Positions 32,397 through 45,519 of a DNA stretch of 64,000 nucleotides are shown here, one piece after another. A program made the translations under genes and the position numbers. The notes below the pieces were generated by a model. That model was not told the DNA's origin and searched no databases. It saw only the letters and a list, made by a program, of their open reading frames with translations. Source of the DNA: Populus alba (lineage: Eukaryota; Streptophyta; Magnoliopsida; Malpighiales; Salicaceae); assembly GCF_005239225.2 (NCBI RefSeq), contig NC_133293.1, positions 1,612,001-1,676,000 on the forward strand. The letters run 5' to 3'. Within the stretch, counting starts at the first letter, position 1. Each line of letters begins with the position of its first letter.

Positions 32397-33562
32397 TCTT
32401 TTTTTGTTGGGTGTGATAGTTTTGTTAGTTGTCATGTTAGAACTAATAGCAAAGCATATCATTGCTAAAGAATATGGTATTTGGGTTATACTAACGATGA
32501 CAGTTTTACCTATGAATACTAACTCGAATCAACTCAAATAGAAAATTTTTAGACTCATTCGAGTTTCGAGTAAACTTTAAATGCAAAAAGTCAGGTCCGA
32601 GTACAGTATGGATATTGGTCTACCCAAACCTGACCTGAAATAAATAAATAACATTAAAGTTTGAGAAAATTACATGTATAGCAAGCTAATTATGTACTAA
32701 ATAGCTGTAAAATATAGCATTCGTGTTAGGGTATCAAAAACTCATACTCGTTCAGGCTCAAGTAGTTATTTTAGATTTGGATTCAGGTATAGATAATATA
32801 AAAGAGGGATGACAATGTGTACTCGCGGGTTGGATTTCTTGATATCCATACTCTACTCATTATCCATCGGGTTTCAGGTATCAGATAGTCATCTATTATC
32901 TACTATTATTTATTAATCAATAAAAAATAAAATAATTTATATGTAAGTGTGTATTATGTCAATACCAAGATATGTATGTATCATATTGTATTAAAAAATC
33001 TAAATATTTTAAAAATATATTTATATAATATAAAAATATATGCCACGTTAGGTTTGGACGGGTTTCAGGTCGTGTTTCACAACATCCATACCTATCCATT
33101 ATCCATCGAGTCCAAAAAATATTCATTCATTCAAATCAGGTTGGTATCTATCGAGTTCGGATTAAATTGTCATCCCTAATATAAAACATTGCTCGTTATC
33201 TATTGTTGTCCCAAATTCCACTTGCTATTCTTTTGATGTTTTAGGACAAGGGATTCAAATTCAGGTATTCCAACTCTTAAATATTTAATTAAGTTACGTA
33301 TTCCTGGTTTTGTGTTTAAAATTTTCTACCTGTTTTTGCACTAATTTTAATCTTTGCAGGTTTGATTTTTATCTTCATTACATGTTAACGATGTTAGATA
33401 TTACCATTAAGTCTACAACATCAGAACACTAACAAAAGTTGAATTATACAATAAAAATTTAAAATAAAAAATAATGGAACGCAGAAGGAAAAAAAAATGA
33501 TAGCAAAAAAAGTCCTTTTCATAAATATAAATTACAATTTGAATTGGAAATATAATCAAAAC

Positions 33563-33645
33563 CAAGGTTTTCAATTCCATTTCGGTAGGTGTTTTATTTT
33601 TTTAATTGGAATGGAATGTTTCAGTTTCGGTATGTCGTTTCGGGG

Positions 33646-33691
<46 letters not shown>

Positions 33692-34335
33692 ATTCAAGAT
33701 AAATTATGCAATACAAACACAATGTCAAACAAATATAATTTCAAATTTTAAAATATTTCTAAATAATCAAGATTAAATAGATCTTTAACTTAAAGTAATT
33801 CAACTTAAACAAAATATCAAAATATTATGAAAGTAAAATGTTTTAACACAAATATTTTAAATATAAAGCTAGGTCAATGTTATCAAGGCTAATGGGATCT
33901 AAAGCATTTCTTGTTTTGCTTAAATTCCTACAAAGTATAAACATGAAAAAAAAAAACATGAATATAAACCATATATATTAGTGTTAAATCTAATTTTAAA
34001 AAATTAATATCATTGTTAATGAAAATAGTAATAATAATTTTCAATATTATTATTAATATCATTGTTATTGAAAATAGTAATTAAAAAACATTTTTATACT
34101 TGGGTGGTTTAATTAATTAAATTGAACCAGGTTCAATTTGTTTCAATGGCTTTTCAAGACCGAAACTGAATATATGAAATGAAACCGGAACATTCCGGCC
34201 GAAATTTAGTCGAAAACTTCAGAATGGACCGAGATTTGAAATTAAATTAAATTTTTTCTGTTTTGTTCTATTTTTTGAATAGGTATGAAATGTTTCGGCC
34301 ATTCCGAACAAAACGAAACAGAATTGACAACCTTG
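33563..34335. mobile_element. Non-autonomous hAT-like element, copy C
   Basis: 773 bp. The right end AGAATTGACAACCTTG mirrors the left end CAAGGTTTTCAATTCC. ATCAAAAC target duplication at 33555-33562 and 34336-34343. Contains an internal (TA)n tract (33648-33688). Confidence 0.82.
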
Positions 34336-34404
34336 ATCAAAACTAGAAAAAGTTAGGTAAAAAGGGACGGGGACGTTCTTAAACATAATCATGAATGCAA
34401 GGAA

Positions 34405-34406
<2 letters not shown>

Positions 34407-34459
<53 letters not shown>
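34407..34459. repeat. (AT)n microsatellite in copy C
   Basis: About 26 AT units at the position equivalent to 9463 in copy A. Confidence 0.95.
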
Positions 34460-34463
<4 letters not shown>

Positions 34464-34884
34464 CATAATTTTTTTTTCTACATCGTCAAAATTTCTAGCT
34501 AAAATCCAGGTCTGAATTGAAGGTGTTGAATTACATAGTCCAATACAAGAGATCGTCAAAATGGTGAGAGATTTGTGAGAGTTGTGAGAGTTCATAAAGG
34601 TTTAAAAAAAAAACCTTTTGTTTTCCACATCATAAAATAGCGTCATGATTTCTACCTGAAATCCAAGTCTGAATCAAAGGTGTTGAATTACACAGTCCAA
34701 TACAAAAGATCCTCGAAATGGTGAGAGACTTGTGAGAGTTCATGAAGGACATGTTCGTTCATAGATTGGTCCATAGCTCCATGCTCTAGCATCTAGCTTC
34801 TAGCCTTTTTTTCTTCCAACTCTTTCTGTCTTCGTGAGGGCATTCAGAATACAATATGCCCTTGCATGTAAATAATATCAGATT

Positions 34885-35174
34885 CATCAGTGAGTAATAT
34901 AAATTATATCTTGAAATCTTATATAATAGCTTAAGTTATTGAGTTGAGATAGTTCTTTCACATGGTATCATGTCTTGATGATCAAGCAGTTACGAGTTCA
35001 AATCTCACCATCTCCATTTATTTGATAAAAATTAAGCACAAGATAATGTAGGTTTTTGCAAGTTTCAAGCCCAAAACGTTTTCACTTGAGAGGATGTGTT
35101 AAAAAATAATATAAATTATATCTTAAAACCTTACATAACAACTTAAGTTATTGAGTTGAGATAATTTTTTAACA
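34885..35174 (+). mobile_element. TRIM element, copy D
   Basis: LTRs about 34885-34962 and 35097-35174, primer-site-like TGGTATCATG at 34963, same flanks as copies A and C. It is therefore a duplicated insertion, not an independent one. Confidence 0.7.
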
Positions 35175-36309
35175 GGATTTCATAGCTTTTTTTGTTGGGT
35201 GTGATGGTTTTGTTAGTTGTCATGTTAGAACTAATAGCAAATCATATCATTGCCAAAGAATATGGTATTTGGATTATACTTACGATGACAGTTTTACCTA
35301 TGGATACTAACTCGAATCGACTAAAATAGAAAATTTTTGGCAATGATATGATTAAAATTTTTAGACTCGATCAAGTTTCGAGTAAAATTCAAATGCAAAA
35401 AGTCAGGTCCGAGTAGAGTATGAATATTGGTCTACCCGAACCTGACCTGAAATAAATAAATAACATTAAAGTTTGAGAAAATTACATGTATATCAAGCTA
35501 ATTATGTACTAAATAGCTGTAAAATATAGCATTCGTGTTCGCGTATCAAAAACGCGTACCCGTTCAGGTTCGGGTAGTTATTTTTTATTTGGATTTAGGT
35601 ACCCGCGGGTTGGATTTATTGATATCCATATCCTACTCATTGTTCATCGGGTTTCAGGTATCAAATAGTTATATATTATCTACTATTATTTATTAATCAA
35701 TAAAAAATAAAATAGTTAATAATTATGTGTGATATAAATATTAAGGTACGTATATATCATATTACATTAAAAAAATCTATATATTCTAGAAATATTTATA
35801 TAATATAAAAATATATTATAGGTTAGGTTCGAGTGGATTGTGAGGTCGAGTCTGACAACATCCATTCCCTGTGCATTATCTATCAAATTTCAAAAATATT
35901 CATCCATTTAGATCGAGTCGATATTCCTCGTCCTCGAATTCAGATTAAATTGTCATCGACCCTGGTTATCTATTGCTTTTCCTAATTACACTTGCTATAT
36001 TTTTATGTTTTTGGACAAGGGACTCAAATTCACGTATTCCAACTCTTAATTGTTCAATTGAGTTATGTATTCGTAGTTTTGCGTGTTTAAAATATACTAC
36101 CTGTTTTTACACTAATTTTAATCTTTGTAGGTTTTTTATTTTTATCTTCATGTGTTAACGATATTAAATATTACCGATAAGTCTACACATCACAACACAT
36201 GTCCATTCTAGCAAAATTTGAATTATACAATAAAAATTGAAAAGAAAAGAAATGATAGCACAAAGAGCCCTTTTCATATATATGAATTACGATTTGAATT
36301 GAAAATACA

Positions 36310-36317
36310 ATCGAAAC
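36310..36317. other. Empty hAT target site in copy D
   Basis: ATCGAAAC stands once between the same flanks (GAATTGAAAATACA and TAGAAAAAGTGAGG) that surround the complete hAT elements of copies B and C. Confidence 0.8.
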
Positions 36318-36955
36318 TAGAAAAAGTGAGGCAAAAAGGGGAGTGTTTTAAACATAATCAAGAGTTCAGGGACCCTTGCATTTAAATCTCTCCTATGTCT
36401 GGCTCAATGCCATTGAGGCCTTGCTGGGTTTCATAATTTCAGTAGTCTGAATAACTATGTTCCTTTTTTCACTTCAAAACAAATCTGTAAAGGTATAAAA
36501 ACCCTAATTTTGTTTTCCACATCATAAAATAGCGTCAGGATTTGTAGCTGAAATTCAGGTCTGAATCAAAGGTGTTGAATTTCACAGGCCAATGCAAGAG
36601 ATCGTCAAAATGGTGTTGGAATTGTGAGAGTTCATGAAGCACATGTTCTTTCATAATTCAAATCTAATCCTTCGATGATGCCCACCTGCAAAGGGCAAGC
36701 TCAAAGTGTAAGTAATAAATGAATAGTTGACAAAGCAGGGACTTTAGGCCCCTGCGTGTGAGAAAGAGGTGGTTGATCCATGCGTCAAAATTCCGTCTTT
36801 GAAACAAGCACTGTGAAGCGCTTTCTTAATTTATTGTATTGTTTCCTGCCCTAGCAAACACAAGCTAAACACCACCACCTTTCATATTCAAACCCGCTAT
36901 TACTTAGAATTCCCAGGCCTCGCAAAAACAAGACTCGACACGAGCAAAATCAGAC

Positions 36956-37983
36956 ATGGCTGCTACTCATAGATGACCATGATCATATAAAACATTCTTG
37001 AACTCACAGAGCTCCTCGCATCCTACCACTTAATGATGCTAATAGCGGCAACCTTGATATTCCCATATCTTTCTCACAGAAGAAGAGTTTCCATTTATTT
37101 ACTAGACTTCACTATGTATATATTAACAAGCACTTTGATCCTGATAGTGTTGCTTGCCAAGTCAAGATCCTAGAAGAACCTGGGTTCAGCGAGGAAAACA
37201 GCATTCATCATTCTCTTGCTCGTGTACCTATAAGAACAAAAAACACTCTCCTTTTCCATAGATGAGGCGACCTCAACAAATAATAGTAGCGTATTTTCTC
37301 CTACCCGTCTCTTGTAGCTATGATAACAAATAAATTTAGAATGAGGAGCAATATCATGAGTTTTAACCTGTTGGGTATTGGATGCAGTGCGGGAATCACA
37401 TCAGCTGGACTCGCCAGAGACTTGTTGAGGGTACACCAAAACTTGCTGGTGCTTATTGTGAGCACTGAAATGATAAGTCATAATTGGTATACTGTTAAGA
37501 ACCCATGCATGTTGCTAACCAATTGTCTTTACTGAATGTGGCTGCAAATGTATTGAAGCTAAACATTGCCACAATAGGACCTATGGTCGTGTGCCATTTT
37601 CAGAACTAATGTATGTGGTTTCATTGATTTTGCAGAAGATGAGAATTGCTACCAGGACAAGCTTATATACTCCAGATTTTAAGAGCCTTTGAGCATTTCA
37701 GCATGCATACAGGACGAAAAGCTGTCATTTAAGCAATCAAAAGAAACCTAGCATTGTTGAAAGAAGATGTCGAGCCCTCTATGATGACTCTTCACAGATT
37801 TGGAAATACTTCATCTTCTTCTATTTCGTATGAGCTAGTTTATATAGAAGCAAAAGGAAAGATGAAAAGGGGGTGTTCATATGGAAATGCATTTACAATG
37901 AAGGAGCTGATATAGCAAATATTTGGGATGATGAAATCCATAGATATCCAGTAGAAATACCAGATATCATGAAAACCAACTGA
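36956..37983 (+). pseudogene. 3-ketoacyl-CoA synthase (KCS) pseudogene
   Basis: KCS enzymes condense malonyl-CoA with acyl-CoA in ER very-long-chain fatty-acid elongation. Recognisable pieces in changing frames: membrane-anchor part LIFPYLSHRRRVSIYLLDF (about 37050), QVKILEEPGFSEEN (37145), KFRMRSNIMSFNLLGIGCSA with the catalytic-Cys motif followed by VSTEMISHNWY (37320-37535), KLNIATIGPMVV (37555), FEHFSMHTGRKAV with the His region, [14 protein letters not shown] with the Asn region (about 37800), and the C-terminal IHRYPVEIPDIMK ending at TGA 37981. At least three frameshifts and several stops; a segment after the signature Cys block is missing. Confidence 0.85.
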
Positions 37984-38639
37984 GATTTGTATTTACCAAC
38001 CATATAAATCAGTACCTGCAAAATTTCAGCAGGACATCTTTTAATGTAAACTCTGATACTAGACAAGAAGATGAAGAATAATAAAACACCCAGCATTCAC
38101 ATAGGTCTTACAAAAATTCATCGATGCCAAATATAATCTAGAATATCAAAATCAAATCTGCAACCACTTTTGTCTTGAAATTCTTGGTTTTGAGGTCAAG
38201 ATCAAGGGATCAAAAACCAGTTAATGAAATGTTAATCTCAAAATAAGCTACAATATCACCACTCCATCATAACCATGTAAATCTTAAAAACCTCAGCTCT
38301 ATCGATCTCATAGGTTCAAAAACTTCGTAATACATTGTTGATAAACCTTAATACAAAAGTGGACTGTATGCACCATACACAAGCATTATCCAGGCTCAAC
38401 TGCTAGCTGCACAAAGAGATAAATAATATACAAGACAAACAATATCAAGGCAAAACATTCTTAAATTCAATAGTAATTAGAATATGGTCTCAAATAAAGC
38501 GAAGCCTGTAGTAACCAAACATAAATTCACAAAAGGCAAAACAACACGGGGTGTTCACCAAAATTTCAAATAATCTCATTTCAAAATATAAGAAAACAAA
38601 TCCTAAACAAAAACAAAACAGAAGAATTCATAAATACTC
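37984..38639. other. Spacer between the KCS pseudogene and eL22 gene, no gene seen
   Basis: AT-rich DNA that includes the downstream side of both neighbours. No extra coding or repeat signal recognised. Confidence 0.4.
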
Positions 38640-39096
<457 letters not shown>

Positions 39097-39199
39097 TTTC
39101 GTTGATAGATTATCTGCCACATGTAAACAGAAGACGTAAATAATTCATCAAAGCACAAGTAATAAATGGGAGAGAGAGGTTATTCACCGGAGGGGATAG

Positions 39200-39314
39200 T
39201 TAGGGTTTTGGAGTGCTGCAGAAATGGAGGGGAAGAGGGAGAGTAATTAGGGTTGGGGTTTTATTGGAAGTGGACAGTTTGGCTTGTGGATCTGGTCGGG
39301 TATGGTCAGGCCCA
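39200..39314 (-). promoter_or_regulatory. Telo-box and site II element of the eL22 promoter
   Basis: Minus-strand AAACCCTAA at 39208-39200 is a telo-box, with a related CCCTAATTACTC stretch upstream, and TGGGCC at 39314-39309 is a site II (TCP-binding) motif. The pair is characteristic of plant ribosomal-protein genes; binding here is inferred. Confidence 0.6.
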
Positions 39315-39319
39315 AAATT

Positions 39320-40498
39320 CCAGTCAGTTTATTTATTTTTTACCAAACCGATTGATGAAAAAATATATTTGTGAGTCGTGAAAAAATATATTCCAGTCAG
39401 TTTTTTTACTTTGATTTCATGACACCTATAATCAAATTTATATTTTTTTTTTAAATACAAACTCATGAAATTAATAATATAAATTTAAACCAAATAGTCT
39501 AACCCAATATATCTAGCATGCTAGGTAAAAAAAATAATTGAATAAATTAGATTTATAATTTGTAAAATATCATAAGTTCAGTAAAAATATATTTATGGGC
39601 CAAGCCCTAATTATACCCAAAACACTTATAATATTGTTATTCTCATGTATTGTATCAAATAGTTATTCAGAGTGTTTGATATTATAATAATAATTTTTTT
39701 AAAATATTTTTTTATTTAAAATATATTAAAATAATATTATTTTTTTTTAACATAACACACCAAAAAAATTTAAAACAACTAAAAAATAATAATAATTTAA
39801 AATTAAAAAAAATCAGAATTTAACAAAAACACAACCCAACAACAATGTTGCCACGCACACTCTAATTATACATTTATGACCATAATCTTGTTCGTGGACT
39901 TGTCAAGTCCAGTCCAGCTCAGGCCAATAAGTACAAGTGTGACCAAGATCTTTGTTCATGGAGATACCATCCCGGTTCAAATTCCGGTAACATCATCTAA
40001 TCTAACCTTAACCTGCAACAAGAAAATTGGCAATGAGTGAATCTCTTTTCAATGTTACGCAAACTTGATGATTGTGAAAGACAAATTATCCCTGCAAGGA
40101 ACGAGAGATCCCATGTCCCAGAACACAGAAAATTGGTGACAGCCTTCTTTTTTTCTCTTCTTTTCCTCTCTTTTTTTTTTTTTTTTGAACCCAAAGTAGT
40201 GCTCAATTGATTTAACTGGGCATGCCGAACGGTGTCGAAGTTGAATCCAAAACAACCGGGCTACATGAGTGCTGCATTCAAGTAGCCGAATAAGAACTAA
40301 TAATTGCATTCTAACAACTTTTCAAGGCAACTTCGACGATGAGGAGTTATTTCTGTTCCCATGCTCATTCTGATACAACATGCAACCGCAAATATAGTTG
40401 TACGCTACAAAAGCTCAAAACATGTTCTCCATTTTGTCAAAAATGTTGCAAACGAGTATGATACATGGCCACCCAAATAGAAAAGGAGCAAGCAGTCA
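39320..40498. other. AT-rich intergenic DNA with a dispersed AT-palindrome repeat
   Basis: 39675-39800 is one copy of the repeat with core AAATATATTAAAATAATATT. The rest contains T and A runs only; the 3' flank of PRL1 begins near 40498. Confidence 0.5.
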
Positions 40499-43400
40499 TT
40501 AGAACCGCCGGATATCTTTTGGTGGCTTGTAGTTGAGGGGATGAGTTTCTGGGGTGGCATCTTCATCCTCTTTCCACATTTTTATCGTCTTGTCAGCCTC
40601 ACATGTAACAAGCCTTGAACCACTTACGTCATAGCAGACAGCATATATACCAGCTTCACTATCCAATGAGCCTGGAGAAAAATAGCTTTCAGCATAAACC
40701 TCTTTTCCATTCCACACACAACTAAATCTAACGGAAAAAAGTAGAGGGGAGACAGTACCAGGCTGTACAATTGTCTGGGCTTGCTGGAAATTATGACCAC
40801 TCTTCCAATCCCAGAACCATAAACTCCCATTGTCACCTAAAACAATGTAAAGGACAAACATGTAAAAAACTTGTGAATATCTCCAACTTCCAACAAGTGA
40901 GGGAGAGTAGATGGTCCTCAAATCAATCTATGGGAGAGAAGCAAACCAAATTTTGGGAATAATACATAGTTGTCTGTCGGAGGACATCATGATTTCTGAC
41001 AAAAAACCCCATCCTATCACTAATTAAAATGTACACTAATGCATACCTCCTGTAGCCATTACACCATCTTCGTTGACAGCCATTGCATTAATGATGGTTT
41101 TCTGCTGAGAACTGCTCCAAAAATTAAAATATCACACTATTAGACATGTTGTGTTGGTAGAACATCATTATAAAGATGCCAGATGCACGCAATGAAGAAA
41201 TCAAATGATTTCTTAATAACCAATCAGAATTAGGCAGTGCCCTTGTTTTCGAACTAGTTTTCAGAGCAGCTCTATGCAGTCTCAAAAATTAAAGGATTCT
41301 TTCAAACGTTTAAGGAAACCCCCTTTCCATGGATCAAGCAGATATTCCTACATCCCCATTTCTGCGGTATTAACAACCTAGGTTACCAACCTTGCCACGG
41401 AGGATGCTAACAACCAAAGAGGTCAAAACACATAGGAGCTATGAAAATACATGGGATAAACATTTCAAAACCATATCTTGTTCACCCAAATAAAGAACAA
41501 TAAAGATGGATATTATGAGGGCAGTAGATTTTCTTTTGCCCATGATATTTCATAATTCATTTCATCAAGCTTAAGACAATCTTAAGCAATTAGAGTCATC
41601 TAACAGAATCTCAGTCATCACAATACACAGGACTGACATAAAATATGAAATCCATGCACATACACAGGAGCGTGAGAACTGCAGAATTTAAGCAACTAGA
41701 TATTTGTGTTTGAGAACTTACAGCATGTTGTGTAAAAATTCTCCTTTCGGAAGATTGAATTTCTTAATGTTGTCAGCTGATGCAGATGCAAAGCAGTGCC
41801 TGCAGCACCCAAAAGAAAAAATAAAACATAGAACATAGAGCATATATAAAAATGAAAGCACAATATACCGCATCATTTAACAAGTAAAATCAGTGGCATG
41901 TGTAGGCACTTACTCTGTCGGATGCAGCGCCATGGCTCGAACAGATTTCTTGTGATGTGTAAGAGTTAACATAGTCTTACCTGCACGCCAGAAACACCAT
42001 TATGCTAAACTTATAAAAATCTGTAGTATGAACAGGTAGAAGGGAATCCTCGAGAGAAATATAATTTACCATATCTAAGATCCCAGAACTTGATAGTTGA
42101 ATCATGGGAACCAGTAACCACTTGTGGATCCTGGAAGCAGAAAGAATCACATTTAACCACTGATGTTAAAGACACAAAGGGAGCTTAAACCATGAAAGCA
42201 GTATTTAGTTTTTTTCCCTGTCAACTTGCACTTATCACAAATAACAATCTCATTTCAAAATCATGAGGTAGCAAGGGTAATCAAGAGAAAAATGAAATCA
42301 GAAAAACAGGAAAATCACATACCGTAGGTCGAGTAAAAACTGAGCACACTGTATTATCATGCCCAGACAGTGCAAAAACTTGCACCTTGGTACGAATATC
42401 CCAGACCTGAGAATAATTTTGACTTGTTACCTTTCTATGTAAAAAAACAGCGAGAATTACAAATTTTGACTAAGTGGGTAGCCAAACATACTGCGCACTC
42501 TCTATTGCAGGAAGAAAACTACATAATAAATTCCATACCCGGCAGACAGAATCACGCCCCCCAGTAAGCAAAAGGTCAATAGTAGGATGAAGGGCCAAGC
42601 AGTAGACACCACTTAGATGGCCATGATAAGACCGGATTGCCTACACAGAAAACATCAGTTTCACAAGCAGATTCACTCACATTATAGCTTTGGATACATT
42701 AATTAGGTATAAGTTCCCACCTTATTCTGTTCAAGGTCCCAGCATTTAACCTGTTTATCATCACCAGCAGAGAACATGTAGGTATGTCTTTGGCTAACGG
42801 CAAGACCTGCAAAGAGACAGTCCTATCATTTTAATCCGTTGACAGCATGATTAACCAAAAGAAAACAGCAATCATTTATCATCAACTAACCTCGTACTTG
42901 CTCGATGTGTCCAGTTAGTGTGAGCTTTAACCTTCCACTTCCTACATCCCATATCTAGTGCACCAAGACACAGGAAGGAAAAAAAAAAGCCATCAGAAGT
43001 TGTTCATACAAGTTGGGGGGAGAGATCCAATCTAGTTTACACTCTAAAATCTAAATAACGCAGGGAAACACTCATTGATCGACTCTAAATTGGCACTCCT
43101 AGAAAATAAAAATCTTAGCAACATCATAAATAAAGTACATGAAAAGTGCTTATTCTAAAATTTAAAATTTGTAAAACCATTAGATTGTAGATAATCTGGG
43201 TCAATAGTAAGATCTGGAATTTGGTACCCAAATAAATGACTTTGTATCTCAGATCCCATAATTTAATGAGAAATGACATGATTACAGAACATGCAAAAGA
43301 GAGTAAAATGATGAGAAAGTGAATCCTAGTAATGAACTAGTCAGGCTTCAAAAAAGCGTATCAGTACATGTCATCAAGATCAATAGATGAAAGAATATCA

Positions 43401-45465
43401 TTAAAAACTTAATACCTTGATTGTTCGATCAGCAGAACCAGTACAAAACCATGTATTACTTGGATCAAATGCAACAGATCTCACCCAACCCAAATGACCA
43501 CTAATGACCTGCACAATCAGCCAAAGAGCAATGAATAACACCTTTGGGTTTGCATTCAACTACTAAAACAGAACCAACATTTTAAACACAAGCTACATGC
43601 AGTCAAAGTAAGACCCCCTGTAACCTATTGATGATCAATAGAACAATTGTCCAAATGGGACATCTAAAAACATACATTTTCATGGAAAAAGACAAATACT
43701 AAGCATTAGAAGCAGATATGCGGTGAAAAGGCTGCATAATAACAAATTTCTATGGAGACTGGACATGTTCTACAGGAACCATTTTTGTTTAAAAGGAATA
43801 AAATAGACACATAATTTATTAGTTGCAAGTGACATTTGAGCAAAATACCAACACAGCCAACAAAGCTTCCCTAACAAGAATAGAATTTTTACCCTGTAGT
43901 TCTTCCATGGAGGACGCCAAACAGGGCGTGGCCATTTGCTTGGGATTCTTTCCATTATAGCAGAGGTTGAGAAGTTCCTATAACACAGGAAGCAAACAGA
44001 ACACCAAGTAGTAATGTTATATGCGACAATACCAATCAGGACTACAAACATGTTAAATAAAGAGCATCACACTGCATACATTGGAAAACAATTGCCCTGG
44101 TTTTTTAGAAAAAATGAAGCAACCACCATAGATATTTGAAAAAAATAAAAAAAAAAAGGAGTGTGAGGGTACACACCAATAAATTCTGGTTTGATCCAAT
44201 TCAGTGGGCATGCGTTACATATAAATATGCGAAGTTTATCTGATTTATTAGTCACACAAGACAAAAAAGGGAGGAAAATAAACCTTTCAGATGAACCAGA
44301 AGCATTGATCACTGCAGTGCTTTTTCCTGAAACACCACCATCACTCCTGAAAAGAGGTTGAAAGTTATTTGCCAACAGCAAAACATTCCTTGTTGAAATG
44401 ATAATTCACTTCCATGCCAATGAAACAAAGGGAAGTCTATAGACCATAACATAACCCATTACTCCTGAATTCATATTATAATTAAATTCAGTATCCACAT
44501 AGATCATGATCAATATCTCAGGTTATCCTCTTGACATGAAGTGGGAACATGCAAAGGCAAGTAAGGCTGGGATTACAAGCAAAACATGATTCCAAACATC
44601 ACCACATTTGCTAGTGAAAAAATGCATTGAAATTCAATGGTCGAAGTATCACAGAATATATCCAGCTGGACAGAAGAGAGAAATAAGATATTGAAAGGGC
44701 CATTGTTGTTCATGCTAACCTTTGCGGTAAAAATAAATGCAGAGAGAGAGAGAGAGCTCACCGTGCCTTTGGTTGCAAAGATGGGCCAACAACCAATGCA
44801 TTTTGAGCTCCACTTTTTTGCGAAACACTAGAATCACCTGAACCTGAAAAACAATCAAGGCACGTCCTAACCAAGTCAGTAAAAAAAAATCCAAACCAAC
44901 CAAATTCGTTATTTCTCTTAATGAATCAGCAATTATGCACAACACAATTTAATTCTAAAAATAGTGCTGCTATTAGCATAAACATACTAATGCACTATCA
45001 AGTACATATCAATACCCGAAAGAGCTAGGACATTAGAAGGCCCTGAAGCTTCCGTTGTGGCTGAATTAACTTGTTGCAGCGCGATTTCACTTGTGCTTTT
45101 GATTCCTTTATACTCCAAATTGATCTACACAACAAGTTCCACTAAATCCACAGCCACAGATACAAGTTTATAACAATAAAGCAAAGATAATCACTAGGTC
45201 CGTATCGAAATAAACTGAGGGGGGTTTTAAACTAACCTTGTGGTTCATTCGAATTTTTTTACTGCAGAAACAAACCAACAATTAATTTTTTTTAAAGAAA
45301 TCCATAAAATTAGGGTTTTGAAAATTGCAACCTTTCAGGATCGGGAGGAGCGAGCTGAGCGTGAGTAGGAGAGAAAAGATCGCTGGTTCGTTTTAGAGAT
45401 TTGAAGCTAAGTTTCTTCACTGATTGTGGCTCTATTGGCTCCATTTCTACTGTGGGACCTGGCAT
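40499..45465 (-). CDS. PRL1: PRL1-type WD40 protein (PLRG1/Prp46 homologue), 17 exons
   Basis: Nuclear WD40 protein of the Prp19/NineTeen (plant MAC) spliceosome-associated complex. Exons (minus strand): 45465-45332, 45261-45237, 45124-45016, 44843-44762, 44346-44284, 43977-43893, 43508-43416, 42954-42891, 42806-42721, 42640-42539, 42406-42323, 42130-42070, 41980-41914, 41799-41722, 41111-41047, 40836-40759, 40671-40499. All junctions are GT-AG and keep frame; 482 residues, against about 486 in Arabidopsis. The N-terminal third is low-complexity, then [13 protein letters not shown] and WKNYR lead into seven WD repeats (about 167-460) with IKIWDV, VKCWDLE, CRVWDIR, IKFWDLR, KKFNLPK, LWFWDWK and IKMWKED. 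The tail PPKDIRRF is typical. The gene looks intact. Confidence 0.96.
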
Positions 45466-45486
45466 TCTTCCCGTCTTCTTCAACTA

Positions 45487-45511
45487 GCTCTCTCTCTCTC
45501 TCTATTTCTCT
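45487..45511. repeat. CT microsatellite in the PRL1 5' leader
   Basis: CTCTCTCTCTCTCTCT run just upstream of the ATG at 45465; on the transcript it is a GA-rich leader. Confidence 0.8.
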
Positions 45512-45519
45512 ATCTGAGT

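Larger units (their letters stand above)
31786..34755. repeat. Amplified unit, copy C (no phylloplanin gene)
   Basis: Starts inside the unit at ACTCCCCCACCCCTAG. Contains the small frame, TRIM, AT-rich segment, complete hAT element, (AT)n tract and two copies of the GTTTTCCACATCATAAAATA-type segment (about 34470 degenerate and 34618). The phylloplanin-like gene is absent. Confidence 0.78.
34757..36650. repeat. Amplified unit, copy D (no hAT element)
   Basis: Starts inside the small frame (only its 5' end remains, up to about 34800). Carries a TRIM, the AT-rich segment with GTACCCGTTCAGG / ACCCGCGGG stretches, an empty hAT target and the right-hand segment shared with copy B. Ends near 36650 where gene space begins. 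Confidence 0.75.

Noticed and set aside
39097..39120. Upstream extension of eL22 (ADNLSTK before MSKG)
   Set aside because: It starts at a GTG inside the leader intron acceptor region; the family start MSKG at 39096 fits better.
43770..44051. Frames spanning PRL1 exon 6 and adjoining introns
   Set aside because: Only the part with [13 protein letters not shown] is exonic; the rest is intron read-through.
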